DNA of 64,000 bases from Stenopsyche tienmushanensis (Eukaryota; Arthropoda; Insecta; Trichoptera; Stenopsychidae), in the NCBI GenBank assembly GCA_008973525.1, contig WACJ01000524.1, positions 1,885,501 to 1,949,500 on the forward strand, in the 5' to 3' direction. The position numbers and the translations under genes are program-made. Below the pieces are notes generated by a model that did no database searches, had not been told where the DNA came from, and saw nothing but the letters and a program-made list of their open reading frames with translations. Shown here in pieces: positions 27,101 through 35,831 of this stretch (position 1 is the first letter of the stretch; every line of letters begins with the position of its first letter).

Positions 27101-30100
27101 TAAAAGAGCAGGAAAACAACAAGAAAATTAAAAAATAACATTTTTGGAATGATTTAAAGGACATCTTGCATCGTTGGTAAAATTACATCCACTAGAGAAA
27201 TACTAATTATTTTAATTACAAGCCATTCGTTGCGATTTTCGATATGACTTCGATCCAGTATCAATGTCATCATTGTTCTGTGTAGATTTTTCTCTTTCCA
27301 ACAATATACTTTATAATTAGTAAAGATGTCACTATAGTCCCTAATTAAAAAAATCACAAAATGGGGACTGCTAAAAAAAAATCTGTCAAGTCTTTAATTG
27401 TTTCATGTTAATTTTTTTTAAATAGTTAAAAAATATATGTTGACATAAAACTGGTAGGAATAATAGAGGTTGGAAAAAGTAGTTTCGAGAAGAACGCGTT
27501 AAAATATTTCATTACGGTAGGACCAGCCATGTTGCCGCGTCACTAAAATAGCTATAACTCCGTAAGTAGTTGGAATTTTGGAATTGGATTTTTTGGAAAA
27601 TGTATTTTTAAAAGTCAAAACATTTGAAAAATACAAAAAAAAACTAAATAATTTTTTTTAAAAATATATACCAGAAAAAAGAACGTGGTCGTATTTCAGC
27701 GATAGCAGATTCAATTTGATTTACTTTTTATATTATATATTTTTTCCAAATTTCGGTTAGTGTTGATGATTTATTTCCTATTTTATCCAAAATGTCTCGA
27801 TACGTACTCTTTAAGAAATTAAAAAAAAAGAAAAAATTGCTTTAAAAAAACCGCATAACTTCAAAATCGGTCAAAAAAAAGTCGCACAAAAAGAGGTTTG
27901 AGTGTATTACAGAATATTATCATATGATCAGGGGGCTACTTTGAATGATATCGAATCTTTTTCAATATTTTTGTTAAAAAAATTTAGTATATATATAAAG
28001 ACATAACTTATTTTATATCTTTATATTATAAGGATTTTAAATAATGACTTGAAAATTTCATTGGAATACTTGTTATTTGAAAAGGCATTCAATTTATATT
28101 AAAAGTGTTTCAGCATCGTCATTTACAAACTACTACGATTCAGCTAGTGTTTGAATTACTAAGTGTTTGGTAGAGATTCTCATAGATTTTAAATACTGCT
28201 GTATAAATATAAGAAATAGCTCAATTTACATAGACGTATTGAAAATAAGCAATCGACTTGAGACGTTCTACTCCATAGACGTCTACAAAGGTTTAATATC
28301 CACGAAGTAAAAGGATGACTTAAAAAAAGCGCTTTATGCCAAAGGAAAAAAATACCATTGTAATATGATTTCTTTTGACCTAGGTTTCATGAAATTTTCC
28401 CCTGTCCTCGAGCATATAAAGAGATTTTCCCTACCGAGAGATTCTGAAGGGAGGAAAAATTAAAAAGCTCCTCCACATAAGTATTAGCATTCTTGTGATG
28501 TCGAAAATTATATACTAACCATGCGGCAAGCGTCTCGGGTTACTTATTTATATTCATGTCTTCTTAGCGCCGACGAAAGCATTTATTCGAGATGAATAAG
28601 ATCTCCGAGCACATATTAGGTCTTCCGGTCTTGGAAATGTGTGATGTGTGAACCAGTGTGATAGGCAGATTCCATCCTCGTTCGTCTATTAGAGGCGCCC
28701 TCTCATATTTCGTTGTAATTTTCTTTTGTTGTTGGTGGAATTCCGAAGCAAGTAGTTTCCGCCGGCCTACAGACTCTATAAGTAGCTGAAGGCCGAAAGA
28801 AACCCCTGCTTCGATCTTCCTGTCATCCTTTAGGGACCATTTGTATGAATAGGCTCTATGGTTTCGCATGAGTTTCTTCGGCACAGGAGTGTATCCATTA
28901 GTGTCAGATTTCACTTCGATCCGATGGAAAATAATAGGTAAAAATCGAAAACAACTTTTGTTTAACAGCGTAGAAGAATTTTCACAGCAATAATATACAA
29001 GATACAAATTCACAATCTAACAATTTTAAAACAACATACGCAAACAAATAAAAATTATACTCAAACAACCCAAAAATGCCCATCGGCCTATATATAAGAC
29101 ATACTTTAAATTTATATGTTTTTCATAAATACTAACATTTTTATATAGACATGCTAATACAGATGCGAAAAGCTGATTTTATTAGATTTAATAAATTTAA
29201 CATTTGATTAACAACTAATTCTGAAAGATATTAACACATTCCCGTCGGGTTACGTATAGCGTCAAAAATAACAACCTATATCAGACAAAATAATTTAATT
29301 TTTTTAACTTTGAAATCGCACAAAATGAGGTTTGAGTGTATAGTGATTAAATTAATATCTTTAAGTAGTCAATAATGATAAAAAAAGTTTATTATATTTT
29401 AGTTTTTTATTATATCGGAAATCATATAACATATATTATAGATATCGAAAACATCATGGAAGTGATTGTGAACTGCTAAAATCATGAAGGATAGGCAAAC
29501 TTATGTACATCGTAAAAGTTGTCCATGGTCAACAGTTTAAGTATATTTTTTCGCTGTCTCTTTTTTCTCAAATATATTTTTTTATTATGAGCCTTCTTCA
29601 GATCAGGTGTCTGTTTCCACCCCTAAAACATAATTAACAATGGAAAATATTCTTCGCTTTGTATGGTGGGATATAACAGCAGTAATTCATTTAGAATTGC
29701 TTTTAACCTGGTCAGACTATCAAAGCAGTATTATACTGCCTAAAATTAAAGCGAATGAAACAAGAGCTCATAAAAAACGATTAATTTTAGTTGATAACAG
29801 AGATGGAGTTTTACTTAGAACTTCTACCCCATCCACCTTTTTACCGGATACCCCTGATTAACGTTTGTTCAAAATCTAAGAGCGTTCACTATAAAATAAA
29901 AAAAATGTAATAATTTAAGTTAAATTAAAAAAATAATATTTTTTAAAGAAACTCCTAAAAGTTTTATTTTAAAATGCAGTTTTAAAAAAAAACCCGAACG
30001 TTTTGCTAAAATACTAAAAATGTATTTATATTTGTCATATAATATCGATTACTTCCCAATTATTTTGTAAAAAATATATTAAAAATTGAGATAAATTTAA

Positions 30101-33100
30101 ATGGTTTATTTTACAGTATCCCTTTTATTTTCAGAAGAATCCATGTGTTGTATATAAGAAACATGTATGGTTATATTTGTGTTTAGAAATTACATGAAAG
30201 TCGTTTACACAAGCTAAATTCGTTTGTATTTTATACTCAAATGCTTGATTGATCCACGTTGTATTTTTGGAAGACAATCTGCTTTCTCAGCTTTAGTTTC
30301 CAAAGTCTGTTAATTAGCGGTCTGCGAAATTGAGCTTTGAAGAATATACTGTTATCCTCATTTTCTAGATACGCATCGTGCTGGGATAGCCATTTTCTGA
30401 TAATGAAGCTATTTATTTATGCGAAAGTCGAGTTTCGGTTATATACAAAAAAATATTTCAATTAGCGACCCTCATCCTTAAACATTTATACGTCTTCGCT
30501 GAGGGCACATTTATTTTTGGGGTTTTGATTTTGTTATTTCCAATGCAATTTAAAATTTATGATTGGTGGATTGGATTTGAGAGCCCAAAATAAATGTATA
30601 TTTACAGAGCAGCGGAAGGTGGTATTGGATCAATATGATTCAACATTGACGGGAATCAAATTGAATTTAAGCAAATAATAATTTTGAATTTATTGAATCA
30701 TTTTTTTTTAGTTTTGATTATTTCAATGCGAAACGCATTGTGTGACAATGTGTGATAAACAAATCGACGTGATTTTTACAATTATTATAATGTTTTGATT
30801 AAATAATATCAAGGAAGAAGTTAAAATCAGACTCAGATATGGAAGTAAACAAGGACAAAGAAATCCAGCGGTGTCAGATCTGGAGACCACGCAAGCCACG
30901 GAATAAGGCATGTTTCCCAGACAAAGAAATCTAGTAGTATAAACTAAAGATATTTTTAAACCTAAGTAAGTTCAAAAGTTCCTTTTTTTGTTTAGAGAAT
31001 TTAGAAGTTGACATTTCTCATTCGTTTTTATATTTTTTATGACTTTGAAAGCTCAAAACGAATTTTCTTTAATCCAATTGTAAAAAATAATCATTTATTT
31101 AGATCAAAAATATATTGCAAAATACAACAACAGTTATTTCGTGCTATTATGACTACAAATTAAAAAGTTACGACAATTTAATTTATGACAAAGGTGAAAT
31201 TTTGGGCATTTTTTCAAAATGCTTAAAAAAAATTCTATTTCGACAACCCTGATATTTAGGACATAAGGCTTATGTATGAAACGTAGCAAAATATCACCTT
31301 AATCCCCAAAAAAGTTTGTCGGTCCATGTGCAAAACACCTATATATACGATAAATAATTTTCAAATAAATGGGAAAAAATCATATGTTTTTGAAGAACTA
31401 CAAATGCAAGATATTCGAAATCACTTTTATATAACACACAACTCATTGGGCTTATAAACTTATACAATTGGAATTTTATAGACTTGCTTCGATATAAATA
31501 GTTGAAGAAAGGCGGACAATAGACTCGCTCTACAGCTGAAAAGACGATGAAATTCTTCAGCCGGTCCCGAGTTAAAACTTGCTTTTCATCGTTCATCGAA
31601 TTTTCCGGACTTTACCCTATAAATTTTGCAGTGCTTCTAATTAAGCATTCGACGATTATTTCAGCATCGATTTATCTGGCGAGAAAAACTGTAAGTGCTC
31701 CATATGATAGAACACATTTATTTTTGCAGATAAAGACGTGATCCGCATGCGAAGTGAAATGTAGAAAATGAAGATGATGAAGGTTTTATTGAAGACGTAT
31801 GATAGACACCCTTGAATTTAGAGCAACGAATTATTCCAAGAAATCGTTATATTCCACGAATAGATCTCGGCCGGAATAAAATATTATCAACCGAATATCT
31901 CACCAAAGTTATACTTGAGCTAAGAATACGTCCAAATATTCTAGCATTATCTGATGTTAAAGTTTAAGTTTATATCAAATCAGAAGATTTTTATGAGATG
32001 CTCGATTAAGAAAACCGCACAGACAAAAGAGCTCAAGCATTTTTTTATATCTTAATATAGAATATATATATTTCATGTAATTTTCTTACTTTAATCCAGC
32101 TACGATTTCCATGGCTCCGTTGAAATTCCCATAATTCCAACATGACTGTGCTGCCCGAAGAAGACACGATAGACAAGCTCGACGTTCTTCTATTGTAGGT
32201 TGCGCCAATACTAATTCGGTACTCCAAGCACTAACCTATAATATATAACAAAAAAATAATTTTACGAATCATTTTAATTGAAGATTTATCTTAATATTAA
32301 TTTAATTTATTTTTTACTGAAAAAAAAATCTATATTCTTTTGGAACACATATCATAATTTTTCAAGAATTTCGAGTATCATATAACGTAGATTTTCATTA
32401 TACGATATATTCGTGTTATATGAAGGCCAAGGGTGTTTGCATAATACTCAATACAAATTTTATGGATATATGAAATAAAATAATTGCATTCCTTCACGAA
32501 AGTAATCACGATAATCGAATGATACCTAACTGTATTAATAAAAGCCTAAATGCGTTATCTGCCACTTGCGTTTTCGTGGTAACGCTCTGAAAATGATGAA
32601 AATTGGATGAAATATGGGATGCAGTTTTTCACAATTGTGTTACTTTGACCAATATTACCTCTTTATGGACCGTCAACACATACGCTGTGTTTTTGTGAAA
32701 AATTTACCCGAAGTCCGTACGTTGATCAGGTCAGTCCAAAAATTCGTGCGCATTTTTGAGATTTTTTTGAATAGTGTAAATAAAACACAATTTATCATTT
32801 GAATTAATTACATATTTTCCTTTTTCCACTATCTACAGTTTTTCACCATTTTAAAGGTAGTTTTTTAATTTCATTGCTGTAAAAAAACACTGGTTTTGAG
32901 TCATAAATCTTGAAAGTTCATCTTGTTAAAAATTTTTTTTTCCTAGTGAAAAAATTTAAAAAAAAGCAGATCCCTTCTATCGGGTCGTGATTTTGCTGGA
33001 TGAATGGATGAGAATAAACGGGCGTCGAATAGAAAGACTCTCTTCTCTGAATAACTATTTATTCCGCACGAGAGAGAGAGAGAGAGAGAGATTTGGCTGC

Positions 33101-35511
33101 AGGAGGGACGACTTCCCGCAGCCAAGGCTAACCATCGACTCTTCCGACTCTCACCTCTTGCGCGTCACTACCAACCGCCAACGGTGCACACGCAAGAAGC
33201 GATCGGTCGGTATGCAGAGGTGCAATGTATCCGTAGGGCCACAAGAGATGGCGCTGTTAAAATAACACATTGCACCTGAAGAGAGACGAAAGATGTCGCT
33301 GTTTATCTGGCGAACTAAATCTGCTCAGATTTGTTGGAATTAGCTGCTTATCTGTATTTGTGCACTATCTTTTTTTGTGACGTTAACTTGATAAATAATT
33401 CATTTTTCGTCGCCTGTTACCAAACGATCAAAAAATGGCTCTCTTTTGAAGCGTGATAAAAGAGAAGTTCTGATGTTTATTCGTTGCTGGCAGTTGGATT
33501 CAGATAGTTCATGCGGTACTCAATTTCCAAGCTTGGATACTTTCTCAATCTCCTTTGAATTACGAAAAGCTGTTCCATGAGATTAATTCATCCTCTCTGC
33601 GATCTGATCCGCTGTTAATTGTGACTCTGTCTACACAAGATTTTTAAAAACGCCGTTATCAAAATTAACAGGATTCATCATTAATGCTGCTTTCTCCAAC
33701 TTTAATTTGTAAACCATTTCTGGACAGTTCTTAAACTGATAGTATGTTCACCATGTATCCTATTAATTTGTATTGCTGCAGATCTGGCAGATTCACCAAA
33801 CGAAAATAAAAAATAGCACATTTGTATTGATTATCGATATTAATTTTCTATGGGTACTTTACGAAAATTGGTGACAGGCCGACTAATACATTAGTAAAGC
33901 GACGACAAATTTCGACAGGTTCGAAATCTAATATTAAAATGTGTTTTATTTATCCTATTTAAAAAAATATTAAAAAATGCGCACGAACTTTCGGACTGAC
34001 CTGATAATTTTATTTCGTTTTTTGAAAAAATCGTTAACTACAACAAAATCTTTTACAAAATATCAGCGGACTATAATGAACCAAAATATGTTTTTTGATT
34101 AGCATTTTAACGCGTTTAAGGTGGCATTAGCAAATATTTAGCTTTCTACAATATATAGGCCAATGGATATTTCTGGGTCATTGACTATTAAAATGAGGTG
34201 ATAAATATAGGATTCTAGTCATATTTCATCCCGCTTCAAAATTATGATTGTCAAGTATCATTATTGTATGCTCAAACAAGTAACATTAAAAATTAATTAA
34301 ACGCATTAAATGGTTTTTCTAGGATTTTCTTCTTCGGCATAAGTCATGCTTCGGGTTTAATTCATATTAATACACGCATAGGATGGAGTTTATTTATTGA
34401 TTCCTCATGGCATGCTCACATTATTAAATTAAGTTGAAAATGTTGGTGTCCTATAATTAAGTAGGGGGAGGTCGCGACCCCCGACCTCGCTTGTGGTTGA
34501 ATTATATATAACTGGCGCCGGCCCTGGAATGGCTAATGGACCTGTAACAATCTCATCACGTGGTGGGGTTAGACCTTGATAATTTTCTCTACCGGCTGTG
34601 ATAAATCATGGCTGAAAAAGATAATTTGGAAACCCGCGGAAATTATCTGCGAAAATTGATCCCCTTACCTCATTGAATCTCTTGATGAGGTTTCTGACCG
34701 AGTTTCTCTGGAGCGGTGGACAAGGAGCGCCCAGAGCACCCTCTCCACCGAGGTCCACAGTAACTTGTCTCAGGAAATCTATGGGGGGTACCTGTAAATT
34801 TTCATTGAAGTCTTTCAGTAACGGGGATGTAATCAGCTTAAATTATTAATATGGGATCGATAAAACCATCTATATATAATAATAATCTACTTATTAATAT
34901 ATTATACGTCATTACTTGTTGCAATAATTTATATTTCATGACAGTTAAAGGAGCTACTCTACTCTATAACAAAATTGAAACTTTTATATAATAATAAAAA
35001 TAAAATTTTATCAACATGTCTGGATTCTTTTACATAAAAGCTGTGATTGAAACATCTGCATAATTACCATGGTTGACTTTCAACAGCCATCGTATTTTAA
35101 ACATATACCCAAATGATTATATATTATGGCAATTATCGTAATTATCAGTGTAGGAGCTAGGCACTAACAACTTTGAGAATTAGCACCATCTAAATCGACG
35201 ACAGGATATAAAGTTGTGAAAATCACTTATCAAACTTTAGCACTTAGAATAATTCATTAATATCGTATCATTGAGATAACACACATGAGATAAATTTTTC
35301 TCCATAAAATTACGTTTAGATTTAAATACGTAAACGGAATAATGGAATTATGGTATCGAAAACAGCGTATGGGGAGTATATCATACCTGGTAGAATAGTT
35401 GATATTCCTGGTCTGTGAGTCTGAGGGCGATTTCTTCGGGAAAGCCCAAGAGGTACTTAAGGCTTAAAAGGTCCTCATAATAGCTTTGCTCCTGAGGGTC
35501 CTTCAAAAATC
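7258..35511 (-). CDS. PLCE1: phospholipase C-epsilon (PLCE1-type), 36 exons, 5' end not seen
   Basis: PLC-epsilon hydrolyses PIP2 to diacylglycerol and IP3 at membranes, is activated by Ras/Rap and Rho GTPases, and itself carries a RasGEF domain. Transcript-order exons (genomic, low-high): 35387-35511, 34669-34791, 32090-32235, 21572-21745, 21381-21497, 20349-21303, 19869-20053, 19563-19797, 18418-18698, 18141-18347, 17906-18059, 16285-16413, 16097-16212, 15896-16015, 15499-15621, 15290-15423, 14992-15215, 14627-14754, 14367-14550, 14065-14289, 13305-13489, 13074-13219, 12666-12997, 12401-12555, 11960-12151, 11654-11885, 11457-11581, 11219-11390, 10961-11148, 10683-10886, 10506-10596, 9852-9969, 9692-9761, 9571-9625, 9261-9498, 7258-9182. 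Every junction has GT/AG ends and matching phase. The chain to the TGA at 9283 is about 2,187 codons. The combination CDC25, EF, X, Y, C2, RA, RA is found only in PLC-epsilon. Upstream exons are missing or unrecognised. Confidence 0.93.
9261..9761 (-). CDS. PLCE1: PLC-epsilon post-RA exons ending at an in-frame TGA
   Basis: Exons 9692-9761, 9571-9625 and 9261-9498 follow RA2. They encode a basic, Ser/Arg-rich segment ending VRKLRQWKS and then TGA at 9283-9285. The three exons total 363 nt (121 codons), so skipping all of them keeps the frame. After the TGA the exon runs on for 22 nt to a donor (GAGG/GTAATT) that joins in the same frame to 7258-9182. The TGA may be the normal end of the protein, a readthrough stop, or present only in one splice form. 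Confidence 0.75.
9852..11390 (-). CDS. PLCE1: PLC-epsilon Ras-association domains RA1 and RA2, 5 exons
   Basis: Exons 11219-11390 and 10961-11148 encode RA1 ([20 protein letters not shown], then [13 protein letters not shown]). Exons 10683-10886, 10506-10596 and 9852-9969 encode RA2 ([49 protein letters not shown]). RA2 binds GTP-loaded Ras in the known enzyme, and tandem RA domains separate PLC-epsilon from all other PLC classes. The intron 9970-10505 holds a truncated mariner 3' end. Confidence 0.92.
10228..10475 (-). mobile_element. truncated mariner 3' end in a PLC-epsilon intron
   Basis: A terminal TCAGGTTGAGTCATAAATAA sequence follows a TA at 10226. Inward, the minus strand reads [15 protein letters not shown] and [16 protein letters not shown], the typical mariner transposase C-terminus. 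The other end is absent, so this is a 5'-truncated relic. Confidence 0.75.
11457..11885 (-). CDS. PLCE1: PLC-epsilon C2 domain, 2 exons
   Basis: Exons 11654-11885 and 11457-11581 encode [44 protein letters not shown], and [10 protein letters not shown] followed by [16 protein letters not shown]. This is the PLC C2 beta-sandwich that packs against the catalytic barrel. The order and spacing match the family. Confidence 0.93.
11960..12997 (-). CDS. PLCE1: PLC-epsilon catalytic Y box, 3 exons
   Basis: Exons 12666-12997, 12401-12555 and 11960-12151 complete the barrel. Landmarks are [38 protein letters not shown], and [19 protein letters not shown], ending with [18 protein letters not shown]. 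These are the standard Y-box blocks, including the R-x-D-S-S-N loop. A tRNA-like SINE fragment occurs in the intron 12152-12400. Confidence 0.94.
12312..12352 (+). repeat. tRNA-derived SINE head fragment
   Basis: The string CTCTGGTCTAGTGGTTAGAT matches a tRNA-type RNA polymerase III A box. No complete tRNA fold or B box follows, so it is a fragment of a tRNA-derived short repeat inside the PLC-epsilon intron 12152-12400. Confidence 0.4.
13074..13219 (-). CDS. PLCE1: PLC-epsilon acidic X-Y linker exon
   Basis: This 146-nt exon joins the X and Y halves. It encodes a Ser-rich stretch followed by a dense acidic run ([12 protein letters not shown]) next to SVSEYFSDE. In the PLC family the negatively charged X-Y linker blocks the active site until the enzyme reaches the membrane, and vertebrate PLC-epsilon has an equivalent EEEEDEEDEYDYDY run. 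I infer the same autoinhibitory role here. Confidence 0.88.
13305..14550 (-). CDS. PLCE1: PLC-epsilon catalytic X box, 3 exons
   Basis: Exons 14367-14550, 14065-14289 and 13305-13489 encode the N-terminal half of the PLC TIM barrel. Both catalytic histidines are present, in [12 protein letters not shown] and [12 protein letters not shown]. The calcium-ligand segment [11 protein letters not shown] and the conserved [12 protein letters not shown] are intact, as is LIKNKKL with its substrate-binding lysines. The enzyme should therefore be catalytically competent. Similarity to vertebrate PLC-epsilon is strongest here. Confidence 0.95.
14627..15621 (-). CDS. PLCE1: PLC-epsilon EF-hand region, 4 exons
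   Basis: Exons 15499-15621, 15290-15423, 14992-15215 and 14627-14754 encode [29 protein letters not shown], a long variable part, and [20 protein letters not shown]. These match the EF-hand region preceding the X box (family: [24 protein letters not shown] and [15 protein letters not shown]). The loops lack a full set of acidic calcium ligands, as is usual in PLC EF-hands, so the role is probably structural. The intron 14755-14991 is almost entirely mariner-end sequence. Confidence 0.9.
14790..14985. mobile_element. two abutting mariner end fragments filling an intron
   Basis: From 14790, next to TA, TCAGGTCAGTCCAGAAGTTC and the following 80 bp match the left end of the mariner at 32726-34004. 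At 14879 a second end of another type begins, AGGTTGTCCCATAAGTTTCT, like mellifera-subfamily mariners. Together they make up most of the 237-nt intron. Confidence 0.7.
15896..18698 (-). CDS. PLCE1: PLC-epsilon PH-like region, 6 exons
   Basis: Exons 18418-18698, 18141-18347, 17906-18059, 16285-16413, 16097-16212 and 15896-16015 correspond to the region before the EF-hands. [15 protein letters not shown] and [15 protein letters not shown] fit the start and end of the PH-like fold. [16 protein letters not shown] aligns with the known WLRKQYVSLYQEDG segment, and AFGGRDWS with FGGRRWS of vertebrate PLC-epsilon. Later exons are Ser/Pro-rich linker. The intron 16414-17905 contains a Tigger relic with a second miniature element inside it. 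Confidence 0.85.
16588..17514 (-). mobile_element. Tigger/pogo transposon relic in a PLC-epsilon intron
   Basis: Inverted ends CAGTAGACTCTCGATTATCC and the inverse of GGATAATCGAGAGTACACTG are flanked by TA dinucleotides. The minus strand reads a degraded Tigger transposase C-terminus: [26 protein letters not shown], matching the family's QPMDQGVI..KRxYR block. Most of the transposase, including the HTH, is gone. It contains a nested 195-bp element at 16885-17079. Confidence 0.85.
16885..17079. mobile_element. miniature pogo-type element nested in the Tigger relic
   Basis: Ends CAGGCAATCCTCCTATAGCG and the inverse of CGCTATAGAAGGGTTGACTG match at 17 of 20 positions and are flanked by TA. It is 195 bp, non-coding, and lies wholly inside 16588-17514, so it inserted later. 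Confidence 0.75.
19563..21497 (-). CDS. PLCE1: PLC-epsilon Ser-rich linker, 4 exons
   Basis: Exons 21381-21497, 20349-21303, 19869-20053 and 19563-19797 follow the RasGEF domain in frame. The 955-nt exon encodes about 318 residues that are almost one third Ser/Thr with many short SSS and SxxS runs and the repeated phrase [D/E]SQT; it looks disordered and a likely phosphorylation target. The next two exons are more ordered (for example [19 protein letters not shown], and a His cluster [10 protein letters not shown]). This linker is poorly conserved in the family, so assignment rests on splicing continuity rather than similarity. Confidence 0.85.
21572..35511 (-). CDS. PLCE1: PLC-epsilon RasGEF (CDC25) domain, C-terminal part, 4 exons
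   Basis: Exons 35387-35511, 34669-34791, 32090-32235 and 21572-21745 encode the later half of a CDC25-type guanine-nucleotide exchange domain, which loads Ras-family GTPases in known PLC-epsilon. Recognisable blocks are [57 protein letters not shown] and [20 protein letters not shown]. The segment [11 protein letters not shown] is the typical catalytic-core helix of this domain. Introns are 0.6, 2.4 and 10.3 kb, far longer than elsewhere in the gene, and contain most of its transposons. The N-terminal part of the domain must lie in further exons above 35.5 kb. Confidence 0.88.
21968..22568 (-). mobile_element. degenerate mariner in the 10.3-kb PLC-epsilon intron
   Basis: Inverted ends CGAGGCATATCCCGAAAGTA and the inverse of TACTTTCAGGATATGCCTCG are next to TA. 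The minus strand reads [19 protein letters not shown] and [20 protein letters not shown], the second and third catalytic blocks of a mariner transposase. At 601 bp it lacks the N-terminal HTH half and is dead. Confidence 0.9.
22569..25675. other. intron DNA without recognised features
   Basis: Part of the PLC-epsilon intron 21746-32089. Open frames at 23403-23738 and 25201-25606 resemble no family I know and have no flanking splice sites or start context worth trusting. The sequence is AT-rich and otherwise featureless to the eye. Confidence 0.4.
25676..25895. repeat. second copy of the IFT88-intron MITE family, with GC-rich insert
   Basis: 25676-25775 matches the reverse complement of the core of 2150-2250, including AGATTTCAACCCCTTTCCCT and a relic of the GTCATAATGATAGTCCAGAA arm. 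It continues into a GC-rich stretch with its own inverted pair (GTCCGTTC and GAACGGAC) and ends near CAAATTGAGGG, which resembles the outer arm of copy one. Confidence 0.6.
26966..27904. mobile_element. TA-flanked non-coding element of the CACTCAAACC family
   Basis: Begins CACTCGCACAAAAAAATCGC after TA (26964) and ends with the inverse of CACTCAAACCTCTTTTTGTG before TA (27905). The inner 100 bp of each side recur at 4631-4745 and 35605-35740. No transposase was recognised inside its 939 bp. TA flanks suggest a Tc1/mariner/pogo-mobilised non-autonomous element. Confidence 0.6.
28564..29013 (-). other. unrecognised 149-codon open frame of raised GC
   Basis: A minus-strand frame of 149 codons inside the PLC-epsilon intron, with clearly higher GC than its surroundings from about 28505 to 28930. 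The product is basic (for example [21 protein letters not shown] and a C-terminal CFRRR) with no signal peptide or known motif. The N-terminal third is AT-rich and may be chance extension. It could be an intronic gene, a retrocopy fragment or an old transposon piece. Confidence 0.25.
29285..29343 (-). repeat. CACTCAAACC family end fragment
   Basis: TTGAAATCGCACAAAATGAG followed by GTTTGAGTGTATA repeats the right end of 26966-27904. Only the terminal ~50 bp is present. Confidence 0.55.
29640..29861 (+). mobile_element. mariner transposase fragment
   Basis: The frame reads [15 protein letters not shown], like the mariner block around the second catalytic Asp (WWD..G.I..E.L), then [21 protein letters not shown], matching the region before the next block (ANRKGVV). 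The following HDNARPHT block is replaced by unrelated residues. No inverted ends were found nearby. Confidence 0.5.
30955..31337 (+). repeat. CAGGGTATTTT-family repeat, long copy
   Basis: Matches the reverse complement of 45925-46197 over about 270 bp (for example GAATTTAGAAGTTGACATTT and GTGAAATTTTGGGCATTTTT). Its last 100 bp also match 39570-39672, ending near TTGTCGGTCCATGTGCAAAA. It carries no credible coding frame. Confidence 0.65.
32726..34004 (-). mobile_element. degenerate mariner in a PLC-epsilon intron, with a foreign GC-rich block inside
   Basis: Both ends survive: TCAGGTCAGTCCAAAAATTC at the left and the inverse of GAACTTTCGGACTGACCTGA at the right, with TA after the right end. 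The minus strand shows broken mariner transposase blocks: [14 protein letters not shown] (HTH), and [20 protein letters not shown] around 33380-33500. The middle of the gene is replaced by unrelated GC-rich DNA at about 32945-33375. It lies between two RasGEF exons (32090-32235 and 34669-34791). Confidence 0.88.
32945..33375. other. GC-rich island with a GA microsatellite inside the mariner
   Basis: About 430 bp with far higher GC than its surroundings. It holds a (GA)n run at 33069-33091 and a perfect 11-bp inverted pair AGGTGCAATGT/ACATTGCACCT at 33218-33228 and 33267-33277. It matches no mariner block. It may be a nested insertion or a captured host segment. Confidence 0.55.
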
Positions 35512-35604
35512 CTGCCAAAATAAAGCAAACATATGTATTAAAATTTAAATCAATCGAACTGATGCAAATTATTGCTATATGTAACGTGCGTTCTAAAACC
35601 ATGT

Positions 35605-35740
35605 ACACTCAAACCTTTTTTTGTGCGATTTCGAAGTTATGCGGTTTTTTTAAAGCATTTTTTTTTATTTCATAAAGAGTACGCATCGAGATATTTTGGA
35701 TAAAAAAGGAGATTAATTAATTTTTCTTTGCGGACCCCCT
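35605..35740 (+). repeat. CACTCAAACC family, end copy
   Basis: TACACTCAAACCTTTTTTTG and the next 120 bp match the reverse complement of 27770-27906, including AAGAGTACGCATCGAGATAT. It begins about 95 bp upstream of the first recognised PLC-epsilon exon in the window, and its other end is missing. Confidence 0.65.
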
Positions 35741-35831
35741 CTTGAACAACATTTTTTTACGTCTTCTAATTATGAATAAAAGGAATAAAAATAGTAGTAA
35801 AAAGAATTTTAAAAATTACAAATCATAACAT

